A stretch of DNA of 43,488 bases from Dehalococcoidia bacterium (GTDB lineage Bacteria > Chloroflexota > Dehalococcoidia > Lucifugimonadales > Lucifugimonadaceae). Under the pieces are notes generated by a model, which was not told the origin of the DNA, did no database searches, and saw only the letters and a list, made by a program, of their open reading frames with translations. The stretch lies in the NCBI GenBank assembly GCA_014239735.1, contig JAAZYI010000029.1, forward strand, positions 1-43,488. Reading direction: 5' to 3'. A program made the translations under genes and the position numbers. Every line of letters begins with the position of its first letter. The stretch's first letter is position 1. Shown one piece after another: positions 8,211 through 16,626 of the stretch.

Positions 8211-9014
8211 ATGAAATACGGAGATGTTCTAGAAAAAATATTAGTTCATAAGAAGAAATTAATTGAAGAAAATAAAATTAAATCACCAATTAATGTACTC
8301 GATAAATCTATAGAGGATAATTCAGCCCCTGATTTCTTATCAATTTTTAATTCTTCTAATGTTGCTCTAATTGCTGAAATTAAAAGATCTTCAGCTTCGG
8401 CAGGAGAAATTAATAAAGATCTCGATCTTGAAAAATTTGCCTTAGATTATATAACGAGTGGGGCATCAGCGATATCAATCTTGACTGAAAAAACAAAGTT
8501 CAGTGGTTCGATATCTGATCTAAAAAAAATAAGTAAAATAGGTAAAAAAACTAATACACCAATTTTGCAAAAAGATTTCATAGTTGATGAATATCAAATT
8601 TTAGAAGGAGCATTAAATGGTGCTTCAGCTATTCTAATTATAGTTTCAATACTAGAAGAAGATAGGCTTAAATCATTATTGAATTTGTGCTCAGAAATTT
8701 CCATGCCACCTCTTGTTGAAGTATTTAACGAAAAAGAATTAAATGTTGCTTTAAAATATGGTGCAAATATTATTGGAATAAATAATAGAAATTTAAATAA
8801 CCTTGAGACATCACTAGACGTTTTCGAAAAACTAGCCCCAGAAGTTCCTAAAGATAAAATTCTAATTGCAGAAAGTGGACTAAAGAATATAGATGATGTG
8901 AAAAGGATGGCTAATGCTGGGGCAGATGCAGTTTTAATTGGAGAATCTATATTAATTAATAATGATATTCAGAACCATATTAAGCAATTATCAAGTGTTA
9001 AAAAATGCAAATAA
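8211..9014 (+). CDS. trpC: Indole-3-glycerol-phosphate synthase
   Basis: This TIM-barrel enzyme (267 aa) cyclises CdRP to indole-3-glycerol phosphate. It has AEIKRSSASAGEI from about residue 55, where most relatives read KRxSPSxG, so proline and lysine of the phosphate-side loop are changed. Catalytic segments PILQKDFIVDEYQI (from 117), LVEVFNEKEL, GINNRNL and IAESGL are intact. It overlaps trpF by 10 bases and is not fused to it. Confidence 0.95.
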   Translation: MKYGDVLEKILVHKKKLIEENKIKSPINVLDKSIEDNSAPDFLSIFNSSNVALIAEIKRSSASAGEINKDLDLEKFALDYITSGASAISILTEKTKFSGSISDLKKISKIGKKTNTPILQKDFIVDEYQILEGALNGASAILIIVSILEEDRLKSLLNLCSEISMPPLVEVFNEKELNVALKYGANIIGINNRNLNNLETSLDVFEKLAPEVPKDKILIAESGLKNIDDVKRMANAGADAVLIGESILINNDIQNHIKQLSSVKKCK

Positions 9015-9628
9015 AAATTTGTGGGATCAGAACTATAGAAGCTGCAGAAGCTGCTGTTAAATATGAAGCAAATTACATTGGATTCATATTTGTAAAAGGA
9101 TCTAAAAGAGAAATACCTCCTGAAAAATGTTTGGAGATAACAAATAGTATAAAAAATGAATTTCCTAGCTCAAAAGTTAAATTTGTGGGATTATTTGGAG
9201 ACCAAGATTTATCTGAAATTAAGGAAATTTTAGATAAAACTAATTTAGATATGGTTCAGCTTTGTGGTGAAAAAGATTTTGACATCAGCATCCCCTCTAT
9301 AAGGCAAATAAGAATCAAAGAATCGGATAGTTCGGATCAGATTTTAGACTACGTACAAAAAGCCTTGTTAGTACATAACTATGTAGTTCTAGATAGTTAT
9401 CATGAAAAAAAACTTGGAGGAACAGGGAATAAATTTGATTGGAACAAGGCAAAAAATGTTATAGGTCTAACTAATGTATTAGTCTCAGGAGGACTAGATA
9501 CTGAAAATATTGAATCTCTTATAAAGAATTTTTCACCCTATGGAATTGACACTTCCTCTGGAGTAGAAACTAATGGGACCAAGGACTTAGAAAAAATTAA
9601 GGAATTTATAAAATTAGCTAAAAATTAA
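9005..9628 (+). CDS. trpF: Phosphoribosylanthranilate isomerase
   Basis: TrpF performs the Amadori rearrangement between TrpD and TrpC. The 207-aa barrel shows KICGIRT with catalytic Cys6, D129 in VVLDS, the phosphate loop GGTGNKFDW (137-145) and SGGLDTENI. Its ATG lies within the trpC end (10-base overlap). It is the last gene of the operon, and hflC converges 28 bases later. trpB and trpA, needed for the last step, do not follow. Confidence 0.95.
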   Translation: MQIKICGIRTIEAAEAAVKYEANYIGFIFVKGSKREIPPEKCLEITNSIKNEFPSSKVKFVGLFGDQDLSEIKEILDKTNLDMVQLCGEKDFDISIPSIRQIRIKESDSSDQILDYVQKALLVHNYVVLDSYHEKKLGGTGNKFDWNKAKNVIGLTNVLVSGGLDTENIESLIKNFSPYGIDTSSGVETNGTKDLEKIKEFIKLAKN

Positions 9629-9656
9629 ATTTTTTACCTTTATTAAGAATACTTGA

Positions 9657-10721
9657 TTATTCTAGCGTTTCTATAGAGCTTTGATCTTTAAGGTATTTAA
9701 ATAAAGGGCTGTCAGATGACAGAACAATCGTGTCGCCTTCATTTAAAGATTTAGCATATGTCTCTAAATATCTCTTAAATGCATATAGTTCAGGGTCTTT
9801 ATTAAGAGATTCAGCCAAAACTGCTATAGCTTCTGATTCCGCCTCACCTCTTAGTCTTGCAGAAGTACCTTCAGCTGTCTCAATCAAAACAGTGACTTGT
9901 CTATCAACAAAAGCTCTTATTTCAGCATCTCTCTGTGCTCCTTCTGCTCTAAGACCACTAGCAATTCTTTCTCTTTCAGCCTGCATTCTAGCAAAAACAG
10001 AACTTTGAATTGCATCTGGAAAATCTGCTCTTTTTATTCTCACATCAATAATTTCTGCTCCAAATACTTCTTTAAGGGGCAACTTATATCTAATTTCAAA
10101 TTCCGATAACTTAGATGGGGTTGGAGAATTCTTAAGGTCATCAATTTCTTGATTAGTGGCATATCTTGACTGAGAAACATTATTTTTAGAAATAAGTTCA
10201 ATTGCCATAGAAGTATTATTCAAGCCATTTGGTAAATTAATTGCTTCATCTCTACTAATATCAATAAGGTTACTTGCTTTTGTAACCTTACCCATAATTT
10301 GTTCTCTAACCTCAGAAATTACTTCCTCTTGATCATCTTGTGCAACTTCATCTCTCAGTCTTGAATTAACTATATCTCCCAATTTAGATTCAGCTTGCAG
10401 TTCATTTCCAATTGCTTGAAAAAATAGAAGAGGATCAACAATTTTATATCTTGCAAAAGCATCTATTACAAGGTTTTTCTTATCTTTGGTTAATAAACTT
10501 GTTGGAGGCGCGTCAATCCTTAATAACCTTCTATCAAATTTAGTTACATTTTCAACAAAAGGAGTTTTCACCTTTAATCCTGGCTGTTGATAATCTCTTT
10601 GGAATGCTCCAAATCTAGTTACAATAGCAAGTTCAGTTTCGTCAACAATGAAAAATACTTGAGGTAATCCTATAAATAAAAATACTAAAATTACAACTAT
10701 GGGAATTAATGTCTTTTTCAT
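9657..10721 (-). CDS. hflC: HflC, SPFH/prohibitin-family membrane protease regulator
   Basis: HflC pairs with HflK in a membrane complex that surrounds and controls FtsH. The 354-aa protein has one N-terminal membrane helix (about residues 5-25), followed by FFIVDETELAIVTRFG, the start of the SPFH domain. A coiled-coil follows, with the typical RADFPDAIQSSVFARMQAER and LRGEAESEAIAVLAES. A segment around residues 150-205 (including MAIELISKNNVSQSRY) is longer than I expect for HflC. Its ATG directly abuts the hflK stop, so the two are coupled. Confidence 0.93.
   Translation of the reverse strand: MKKTLIPIVVILVFLFIGLPQVFFIVDETELAIVTRFGAFQRDYQQPGLKVKTPFVENVTKFDRRLLRIDAPPTSLLTKDKKNLVIDAFARYKIVDPLLFFQAIGNELQAESKLGDIVNSRLRDEVAQDDQEEVISEVREQIMGKVTKASNLIDISRDEAINLPNGLNNTSMAIELISKNNVSQSRYATNQEIDDLKNSPTPSKLSEFEIRYKLPLKEVFGAEIIDVRIKRADFPDAIQSSVFARMQAERERIASGLRAEGAQRDAEIRAFVDRQVTVLIETAEGTSARLRGEAESEAIAVLAESLNKDPELYAFKRYLETYAKSLNEGDTIVLSSDSPLFKYLKDQSSIETLE
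10550..10571 (+). repeat. 22-base exact repeat, copy 2 (inside hflC, antisense)
   Basis: Second copy of the 22-base sequence at 1777-1798. Here it lies within the coding part of hflC, so the hflC strand carries its complement. Confidence 0.7.
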
Positions 10722-11822
10722 TTATTCAATACCTCCAGATTTACCGTCAAGTTGAAGAAGTGGTAGCGCAGAAGCTGAATCAGATATAATGTACTTCTTT
10801 ACTTTAGGTAAAATTCTATCAATGGCATCAAGATACAGTCTTGTTCTAGTTACAGTCTCTGACATAGAATATGCTTTTAATAATTCTTCAAATCCTGCTG
10901 CTTCACCTTGGGCAATTTGTAGTCGACCTTCTTTAAACGCTTCAGCAGCTTCAACAATTCTTGCTGACTGACCTTGTGCTATTGGAAGTTGTTCTGCTTG
11001 ATATGCTTCAGCTAGATTAACAATCCTATCTCTATCTTCTCTTGCCCTAACCACATCTTCAAAAGCATCTTGCACTTCAGAAGGAGGATTAACATTTTGC
11101 AATAGAACTTGTTGAACATCTATTCCAGTTTTATAAGCTGCATTAATATCTCTCATTTTAGTCAAAACTTCTTGCTGAACGGCCTCTTTTTCAGTAGTTA
11201 AGATATCATCAATATTTCTAGATCCTACAACCTGTCTTAATGTAGTTTCAGCAATATCTCTAAGCGTTTTACCATCTGGTTGTCCTTCATTTATACCTCT
11301 ATCTCCTTCACCAGGATCATCTACATCAAAAAGATATGCCTTAGGATCACTAATTCGATATTGTATTACAGCTTGAGCTTTAACAATGTTTTCATCTCCG
11401 GTAATCATATTTGCTTCTGCAGGTACTTCTTGAAAAATGCCTGCCTTTACTTCAGATCCACGAAAACCAAGCTCCATTCTTCTGGTCTTGGTAACAGCAA
11501 CTATATCTGTATTCCCAATTGGGCCTGGCCAGTGCCACCTTAAACCCGGATCAGTAGTAGCAACATATCTACCAAAAGTCCTTAATACTGCCTTCTCATC
11601 AGGAGATACTGTATAAACACCAGAGGCAAGCCATAGCACCGCTATAACAGCAATAATAATGAATCCAAGAAAAGGTGAGCCTCCTCCTAAACCAGGTATC
11701 TTAGGAATCTTAAAATTAAGCTTCCCTAACAACTCCTCCAAAGAGGGTTCCTCATTTTTATCACCTGAAGGTGGTCTATAAACAAAATTATTTTTTAGCT
11801 TTGAAATAGTAGATTTAATCAT
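10722..11822 (-). CDS. hflK: HflK, SPFH/prohibitin-family partner of HflC
   Basis: HflK (366 aa) has a proline/glycine-rich N-terminal stretch ending in GLGGGSPFLG, a single membrane helix (about 51-69), then GVYTVSPDEKAVLRTFGRYV, PGLRWHWPGPIG and RMELGFR. The SPFH domain follows with NMITGDENIVKAQAVIQYRI, then LRQVVGSRNIDDILT and the coiled-coil VRAREDRDRIVNLAEAYQAE. This is the canonical order for the family. The hflK-hflC order matches other bacteria, and the hflK stop touches the hflC start. The promoter probably lies in the 42-base gap before it. Confidence 0.94.
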   Translation of the reverse strand: MIKSTISKLKNNFVYRPPSGDKNEEPSLEELLGKLNFKIPKIPGLGGGSPFLGFIIIAVIAVLWLASGVYTVSPDEKAVLRTFGRYVATTDPGLRWHWPGPIGNTDIVAVTKTRRMELGFRGSEVKAGIFQEVPAEANMITGDENIVKAQAVIQYRISDPKAYLFDVDDPGEGDRGINEGQPDGKTLRDIAETTLRQVVGSRNIDDILTTEKEAVQQEVLTKMRDINAAYKTGIDVQQVLLQNVNPPSEVQDAFEDVVRAREDRDRIVNLAEAYQAEQLPIAQGQSARIVEAAEAFKEGRLQIAQGEAAGFEELLKAYSMSETVTRTRLYLDAIDRILPKVKKYIISDSASALPLLQLDGKSGGIE

Positions 11823-11864
11823 TATAGAATCATTATATCACTAAGATTAATTTTTTTTGCAGTG

Positions 11865-12887
11865 TTATTTTTTTTGAGCAATAAGAATTTTATATTCTTC
11901 AAAATCTTTTACTTTTCTAAGCTTTCTAATAGCTATACCAAAAGATTCTTGTGAATCTATGAATGATTCGATTTCTTGGTCTACATTACTTGATGAAGCA
12001 GGGGAATCTGCATAAGTCCCATTAAATGCAAACCAGGCTTGATTTATCTTTCTTATATAATAACCTCTTTTTTCTAATTCAAATCTTGAAGACTCCATTA
12101 GTTCTTCAGCTTGATTTATTTTTCCTAATTCAAGCAACTCATCAACATCTAGCCTTAAATTCCTTATAAATAATTCATAATTAAATTTACCAGGCAATTC
12201 TTTCACTTTAGATTTACATATAGAATCTTGGAGTTTTATTTTTTTAGAACACACACTATTAAAAAGTCTTTCGGAATAAATATTTGCTAGAGTCTCATTT
12301 ACAATTTTCATATTTGGATCTTTAAAATAAGCTCTTCCTAAAGGGAACAAGATTAAATACTGATGCAACCATTCATGGGCATGTGCTTTAAATAAATCTC
12401 CATAGTTATCAGAATCTTTAATAATTGAGGGGTATGCAGCGACTCCTCCAATATTAATTACTATCGATGAATAATCAATTTCTGACTGAACAGATTCTTC
12501 AATATCTTTTATTTCTTGCACAGACAAATCATGGTTTAGAAGCAATTCGTCTTCTCTATATATTTTATTTCTAGGAGATATAACCAATAGCTTTGGAGAA
12601 TGGTTAGTAGTAAATTCTGGCAGCGGAAATATAATTCCAAAAATAAAATTCAATTCATTATCATAAATCTCTTCTAATAATAATTTCTTAATTAGTTCAT
12701 GCTCTTCGCTGATTTCAGAAAAACCATATCTTGATTTAAAAAGATCATAAATTGAATTAACTTCATATGAAAATATACTAAATTTCTGTTCATCTGAAAC
12801 AAAATTATTCAAATCTTTTTCATTTTCAGAATTACATGAATAAATCGAAAGATTAATGATGATAAAAAAAATAAAAAGTTTTTTCAA
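11865..12887 (-). CDS. Lipoprotein with an HExxH metallopeptidase motif
   Basis: A lipoprotein signal is clear: MKKLFIFFIIINLSIYSC with lipid attachment at C18. The 340-aa protein contains HEWLH at 171-175 and, about 23 residues on, E198 in VNETLANIYSE. This gives the HExxH...E spacing of gluzincin-type zinc peptidases. I cannot name a family. The start ATG overlaps the FGE stop by four bases (ATGA), so it is co-translated with FGE. It is expected to be anchored outside the membrane. Degradation of envelope protein or peptide is an inference from the motif only. Confidence 0.7.
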   Translation of the reverse strand: MKKLFIFFIIINLSIYSCNSENEKDLNNFVSDEQKFSIFSYEVNSIYDLFKSRYGFSEISEEHELIKKLLLEEIYDNELNFIFGIIFPLPEFTTNHSPKLLVISPRNKIYREDELLLNHDLSVQEIKDIEESVQSEIDYSSIVINIGGVAAYPSIIKDSDNYGDLFKAHAHEWLHQYLILFPLGRAYFKDPNMKIVNETLANIYSERLFNSVCSKKIKLQDSICKSKVKELPGKFNYELFIRNLRLDVDELLELGKINQAEELMESSRFELEKRGYYIRKINQAWFAFNGTYADSPASSSNVDQEIESFIDSQESFGIAIRKLRKVKDFEEYKILIAQKK

Positions 12888-13813
12888 TTCTTTATAACTC
12901 TGAATCCCATATTAGATGTTGAAGAATCTTTAGAATTACTAGTTCTTGCTGAAACTCTATACCTATTACAATAACTATCATGACACAAAAATGAACCACC
13001 CTTAATTACTTTTGTAGCTCCTTTTTCTGGGCCCTCAGGATTAACATTTATTTCTAAATCGTGATACCTAGAAAACCAATCTTGAGTCCATTCCCAGACA
13101 TTTCCGACCACATTGTAAAGTCCAAATTTATTTGGCTTATAAAAATCCACTGGCACAGTAAATTTTGTTTCTTCTGGGTCATTATTTTTATTAGGAAAGG
13201 TTCCTTGAAAAATATTGCATGCTAATTCACCGTCAACTAGAAACTCATTTCCCCAAGGAAATATATTCTGCTTTAAGCCACCTCTTGCTGCATACTCCCA
13301 TTCAGCCTCTGTAGGCAATCTTGTATTACTCCATTCACAATAAGCATTGGCATCATTCCAAGATACATGAGTTACTGGATGATTAGGAATGCTTTCTGTA
13401 GCTTTAGTGTTTCCATCTGGCTTATTCCAATAAGCATTCTCTATCTTAATCCACCATGGAGCGTCTCGAACAGATTCATCATAATGATCAGATTTTAATT
13501 GATCAAAAAAAACAAAAGACCATCCATATTTTTCAGCATCTGTTAAGTAGCTTGTTTGGTCTATAAAATCACTAAATTCTTTTACTGAAACAGAAAAGGT
13601 AGATATATCAAAATCATCAACAAATATATCTCTAACTGGGCCTTCTCCATCTCCAGGAAAAACATTTTTATTATCCGAGCCCATGGAAAACCATCCTCCT
13701 TTAACATTACTCATAACTATTCCAACTTCTTTTGATGGTTTAATATTGTTAGGAGGTGTATTTATTGAATTATTTCTATTTTGCTCATCAGGAGCACAAC
13801 ATGCATCAGACAT
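12884..13813 (-). CDS. Formylglycine-generating enzyme (sulfatase-modifying factor family)
   Basis: FGE oxidises the cysteine of a CxPxR motif in sulfatases to the catalytic formylglycine. This 309-aa protein has the family start GGWFSMGS, then RLPTEAEWEYAARGG and GNVWEWTQDWF. The two copper-binding active-site cysteines C277 and C282 lie in GGSFLCHDSYCNRYR, nearly identical to the same site in human FGE. That separates it from the many SUMF1-like proteins lacking these cysteines. No signal peptide is present; the N-terminus reads MSDACCAP, with a Cys-Cys pair. A target sulfatase is encoded about 2.8 kb away. It is divergent from rsmG with only 30 bases between. Confidence 0.9.
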   Translation of the reverse strand: MSDACCAPDEQNRNNSINTPPNNIKPSKEVGIVMSNVKGGWFSMGSDNKNVFPGDGEGPVRDIFVDDFDISTFSVSVKEFSDFIDQTSYLTDAEKYGWSFVFFDQLKSDHYDESVRDAPWWIKIENAYWNKPDGNTKATESIPNHPVTHVSWNDANAYCEWSNTRLPTEAEWEYAARGGLKQNIFPWGNEFLVDGELACNIFQGTFPNKNNDPEETKFTVPVDFYKPNKFGLYNVVGNVWEWTQDWFSRYHDLEINVNPEGPEKGATKVIKGGSFLCHDSYCNRYRVSARTSNSKDSSTSNMGFRVIKN

Positions 13814-13843
13814 AAAATTACCAAAATTATATAATTAATTCTA

Positions 13844-14539
13844 ATGATAATAGAAAAGAACTTAAATATCCCTTTAACAACGGATCAAGAAGAAAAAATA
13901 ATACTTTTTTCAAAGAAGATTTATGAATCAAATAAGAAATTTAATCTGACTGGATTAAAAGATTTAGAAAGAATAAAAGATATTCTCATAGATGAAAGTA
14001 TCAATTCTTTGCATTCAATAAATTTATCCTCAAACAAGAACAATTTAAATGTTATAGATATAGGAAGTGGAGCAGGGATACCAGGAATTCCTTTAAAAAT
14101 AATTAATGATGATTTTCAGCTTACTTTTATCGAATCAAATAGAAAAAAATGCGAATTTATTGCTTCGGCATGCAATGACTTAGGTCTAGAAGTAGATATT
14201 ATAAATGATAGAGCCGAGATAATAGCTCATAAAAAATCCTACAGAGAAAAATTTGATTTAATTTTATCTAGGGGTGTCGCCAATTTATCAACATTAGCTG
14301 AAATTACACTTCCATTTGCCAAAATAGGAGGTTCTATAATTTCTATAAAAGGGCTGAATATATCTAAAGAAATTATTGCGTCTGAGCATAGTGTTAAATT
14401 GCTTGGCGGTGATTTATTTTTTTATATGACTCCAACAAAATACTCTTCAATTGTTGGCTGGAAAAAGATTGATTCTACTCCTAAAAAATATCCTAGAAAA
14501 TCAGGAACTCCTCAAAAAGATCCATTAAGTTTAAAATAG
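13844..14539 (+). CDS. rsmG: 16S rRNA (guanine527-N7)-methyltransferase
   Basis: RsmG (GidB) methylates G527 of 16S rRNA using SAM. The 231-aa protein carries FNLTGLKDLERI, the SAM-binding motif I IDIGSGAGIPGIPL (71-84), the FIESNRKKCEF acidic strand and the family C-terminal RKSGTPQKDPL. The length is normal. It starts 30 bases from divergent FGE and is followed after 24 bases by the mannonate-dehydratase-like gene. It is not beside gidA or parAB, its usual partners. Confidence 0.93.
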   Translation: MIIEKNLNIPLTTDQEEKIILFSKKIYESNKKFNLTGLKDLERIKDILIDESINSLHSINLSSNKNNLNVIDIGSGAGIPGIPLKIINDDFQLTFIESNRKKCEFIASACNDLGLEVDIINDRAEIIAHKKSYREKFDLILSRGVANLSTLAEITLPFAKIGGSIISIKGLNISKEIIASEHSVKLLGGDLFFYMTPTKYSSIVGWKKIDSTPKKYPRKSGTPQKDPLSLK

Positions 14540-14563
14540 AGAAAAATTAGCCAAGGAGAACTC

Positions 14564-15532
14564 ATGAGATGTGGTTTAGGTCAATTCCATCAGCCGCTGC
14601 CAGAATTCTTAAAATTTGCTCAGCAATATGGAGCAACAGATATATTACTTAACCAAAATAATGATAAAGAAAATCATCTTCCTGACTACAATAACAGGTG
14701 GGAATTAAAAGATTTAGTTCGATTAAGAAGGACTGTTGAAAATTACGGCATGAAACTAAGTGCTCTTGAAAATGTACCTACGAAATTTTATGAAGATGTA
14801 ATGCTAAATGGACCTAAAAGAGATGAGCAAATAGAAAATATGATCTATACAATAAAAAATATTGCCAGAGCAGGTATTCCTATTTTTGGATATAACTGGA
14901 TGCCATCTCAAGTTTGGAGAACTGAACCAGAATATATAAGAGGTGAGGCTGAAGCAACAGCATTTGATAATGATGTAGCACAAAATTATCCATTTACACA
15001 TGATAGAGAGTACACCGAAGAAGAAATGTGGGAGAACCTTGAATATTGGATCAAAATAATAACTCCAATTGCAGAAGAGGAAGGAATTAAGCTTGGAATA
15101 CATCCATGCGATCCTCCTGTGCCGGTTTTGGGTGGAATTCCTCAACTGTTTAGAAGTTTTGATGCTTACAAAAGGTTGATAGAAATCTATCCTTCTGACA
15201 GTAACGCAATAGAATTTTGCCAAGGAACATTTTCAGAGATGAATGATGATATTTATGAAATGATTCAATATTTTGGAGAAAGAAAAAAGATACTTTATGT
15301 TCACTTTAGAAATGTTTCAGGCCAAGTTCCAAAATTTAAAGAGGAATTTGTAAATACAGGCTATGTTGATATGTATAAAGCTATGAAAATATACCATGAG
15401 GTAGGTTATGATAGCTTTTTCATAGATGATCATGTTCCTGCCACATTCCAAGATACCTCATTTGGACACAGAGGAAGAGCATTTGCTATGGGTTATATTC
15501 AAGCATTAATTGAGGCAGTTCAAAAATCATAG
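14564..15532 (+). CDS. Mannonate dehydratase (UxuA)-like TIM-barrel enzyme
   Basis: UxuA dehydrates D-mannonate to 2-keto-3-deoxygluconate. The 322-aa protein shows ALENVP, FGYNWMPSQVWRT, EEEMWENLEYWIKIITPIAE, GIHPCDPPVPVLGGIPQL, a VHFRNVSG segment and FIDDHVP. All fit the UxuA layout, though the metal-site motif usually reads HPDDPP. It is shorter than characterised UxuA proteins (about 350-400), so the substrate may differ. The ribosome-binding site AAGGAG ends eight bases before the ATG. No other hexuronate genes are nearby. Confidence 0.8.
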   Translation: MRCGLGQFHQPLPEFLKFAQQYGATDILLNQNNDKENHLPDYNNRWELKDLVRLRRTVENYGMKLSALENVPTKFYEDVMLNGPKRDEQIENMIYTIKNIARAGIPIFGYNWMPSQVWRTEPEYIRGEAEATAFDNDVAQNYPFTHDREYTEEEMWENLEYWIKIITPIAEEEGIKLGIHPCDPPVPVLGGIPQLFRSFDAYKRLIEIYPSDSNAIEFCQGTFSEMNDDIYEMIQYFGERKKILYVHFRNVSGQVPKFKEEFVNTGYVDMYKAMKIYHEVGYDSFFIDDHVPATFQDTSFGHRGRAFAMGYIQALIEAVQKS

Positions 15533-15564
15533 AGAAGATTTTTCTAGTAAATCTATCTAATAAA

Positions 15565-16626
15565 TTAAAATGATCTTATATATTGGTCTGGGGCGCCAGT
15601 TTCGCCATCAAGATCTTTCTTAGCTTTTAAAGGCCAGTAAGGATTTCTCAAAAATTCTCTACCTAAAAAAATTACATCTGCGAGATTAGCTTTCAATATT
15701 TCTTCTGCTTGATGACTATTCGTTATGAGACCAACAGCTCCAGTTTTTATACCAACTTCTTTCTTAATTTCTGCTGAAAAAGGTACTTGATAATTAGGCT
15801 TGGGGTTCAATTTTTGTAAGGGCGAAGATCCTCCCGAAGAACAGTCTATTAAATCTACGCCCAACTCTTTAAGTTCTTTGCAAAATTCAATTGATTGATC
15901 CAAATCCCATCCATTTTCAACATAATCAGTTGCTGAAATTCTTACTAATAAAATGACTTTATCAGACACTATCTTTCTAATTTCTTTAATTACATCTAAT
16001 GGAAATTTCATGCGTCCTTTAAGATTATTCCCATATTCATCTGTTCGTTTATTTGAAATTGGAGAGAGAAACTCATGAGCCAAATATCCATGCGCCATAT
16101 GAATCTCTATGCATTCAAATCCAGCTAATTCAGCTCTTTTTGCCGCATCAGCAAACTTTATTATTAACTCATTGATTTCATTTTTAGATAATTCTTTTGG
16201 GGTAGATGATTTACCATCGAAAGGTATTGAAGATGGAGCTATTACATCCCAACCTCCGTTTTTCTTATCTACAGAATAACCGTCTTCCCATGGTCTTTTT
16301 GTTGATCCTTTTCTTCCAGAATGAGCTATTTGAATTGCTGAAATACAGTTTTGTAATTTTAAAAATTTAGTTATTTTTTTTAACCCTTCAATATGGTCAT
16401 CTTTCCAAATTCCAAGATCATTAGGGCTAATCCTGCCTTCTGGAGAAATAGCAGCAGCCTCAGTCATAACTAGGCCTGCCCCTCCTACTGCTCTGGTTCC
16501 TAAATGCACAAGATGCCAATCATTTACAAATCCATCTTCTGAAGAATACTGACACATAGGAGAAACCCAACACCTATTTTTTATTTCTATTTCCTTAATT
16601 TCTAATGGTGAAAATAAAATACTCAT
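15565..16626 (-). CDS. NADH:flavin oxidoreductase, Old Yellow Enzyme family (YqjM-like)
   Basis: This is an FMN-dependent ene-reductase type TIM barrel of 353 aa. It resembles Bacillus YqjM: SPMCQYSS with C25, WHLVHLGTRAVGGAGL, IQIAHSGRKG, and the substrate-binding EIHMAHGYLAHEFLSP followed by SNKRTDEYG. LITNSHQAEEIL and VIFLGREFLRNPYWP give the C-terminal FMN-phosphate region. Its ATG directly abuts the stop of the sulfatase gene upstream, so both are on one leftward message. Substrate unknown; probably an activated alkene or a catabolic intermediate. Confidence 0.92.
   Translation of the reverse strand: MSILFSPLEIKEIEIKNRCWVSPMCQYSSEDGFVNDWHLVHLGTRAVGGAGLVMTEAAAISPEGRISPNDLGIWKDDHIEGLKKITKFLKLQNCISAIQIAHSGRKGSTKRPWEDGYSVDKKNGGWDVIAPSSIPFDGKSSTPKELSKNEINELIIKFADAAKRAELAGFECIEIHMAHGYLAHEFLSPISNKRTDEYGNNLKGRMKFPLDVIKEIRKIVSDKVILLVRISATDYVENGWDLDQSIEFCKELKELGVDLIDCSSGGSSPLQKLNPKPNYQVPFSAEIKKEVGIKTGAVGLITNSHQAEEILKANLADVIFLGREFLRNPYWPLKAKKDLDGETGAPDQYIRSF

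Noticed and set aside
14804-15223. 139-codon frame opposite the UxuA-like gene
   Set aside because: Antisense to a clear UxuA-family protein; composition is typical of a shadow frame.
15536-15554. AGATTT/AAATCT hairpin between the UxuA-like and OYE-family genes as a terminator
   Set aside because: Only six A/T-dominated pairs with a seven-base loop and no clear T-run; such pairings are frequent in this AT-rich sequence.
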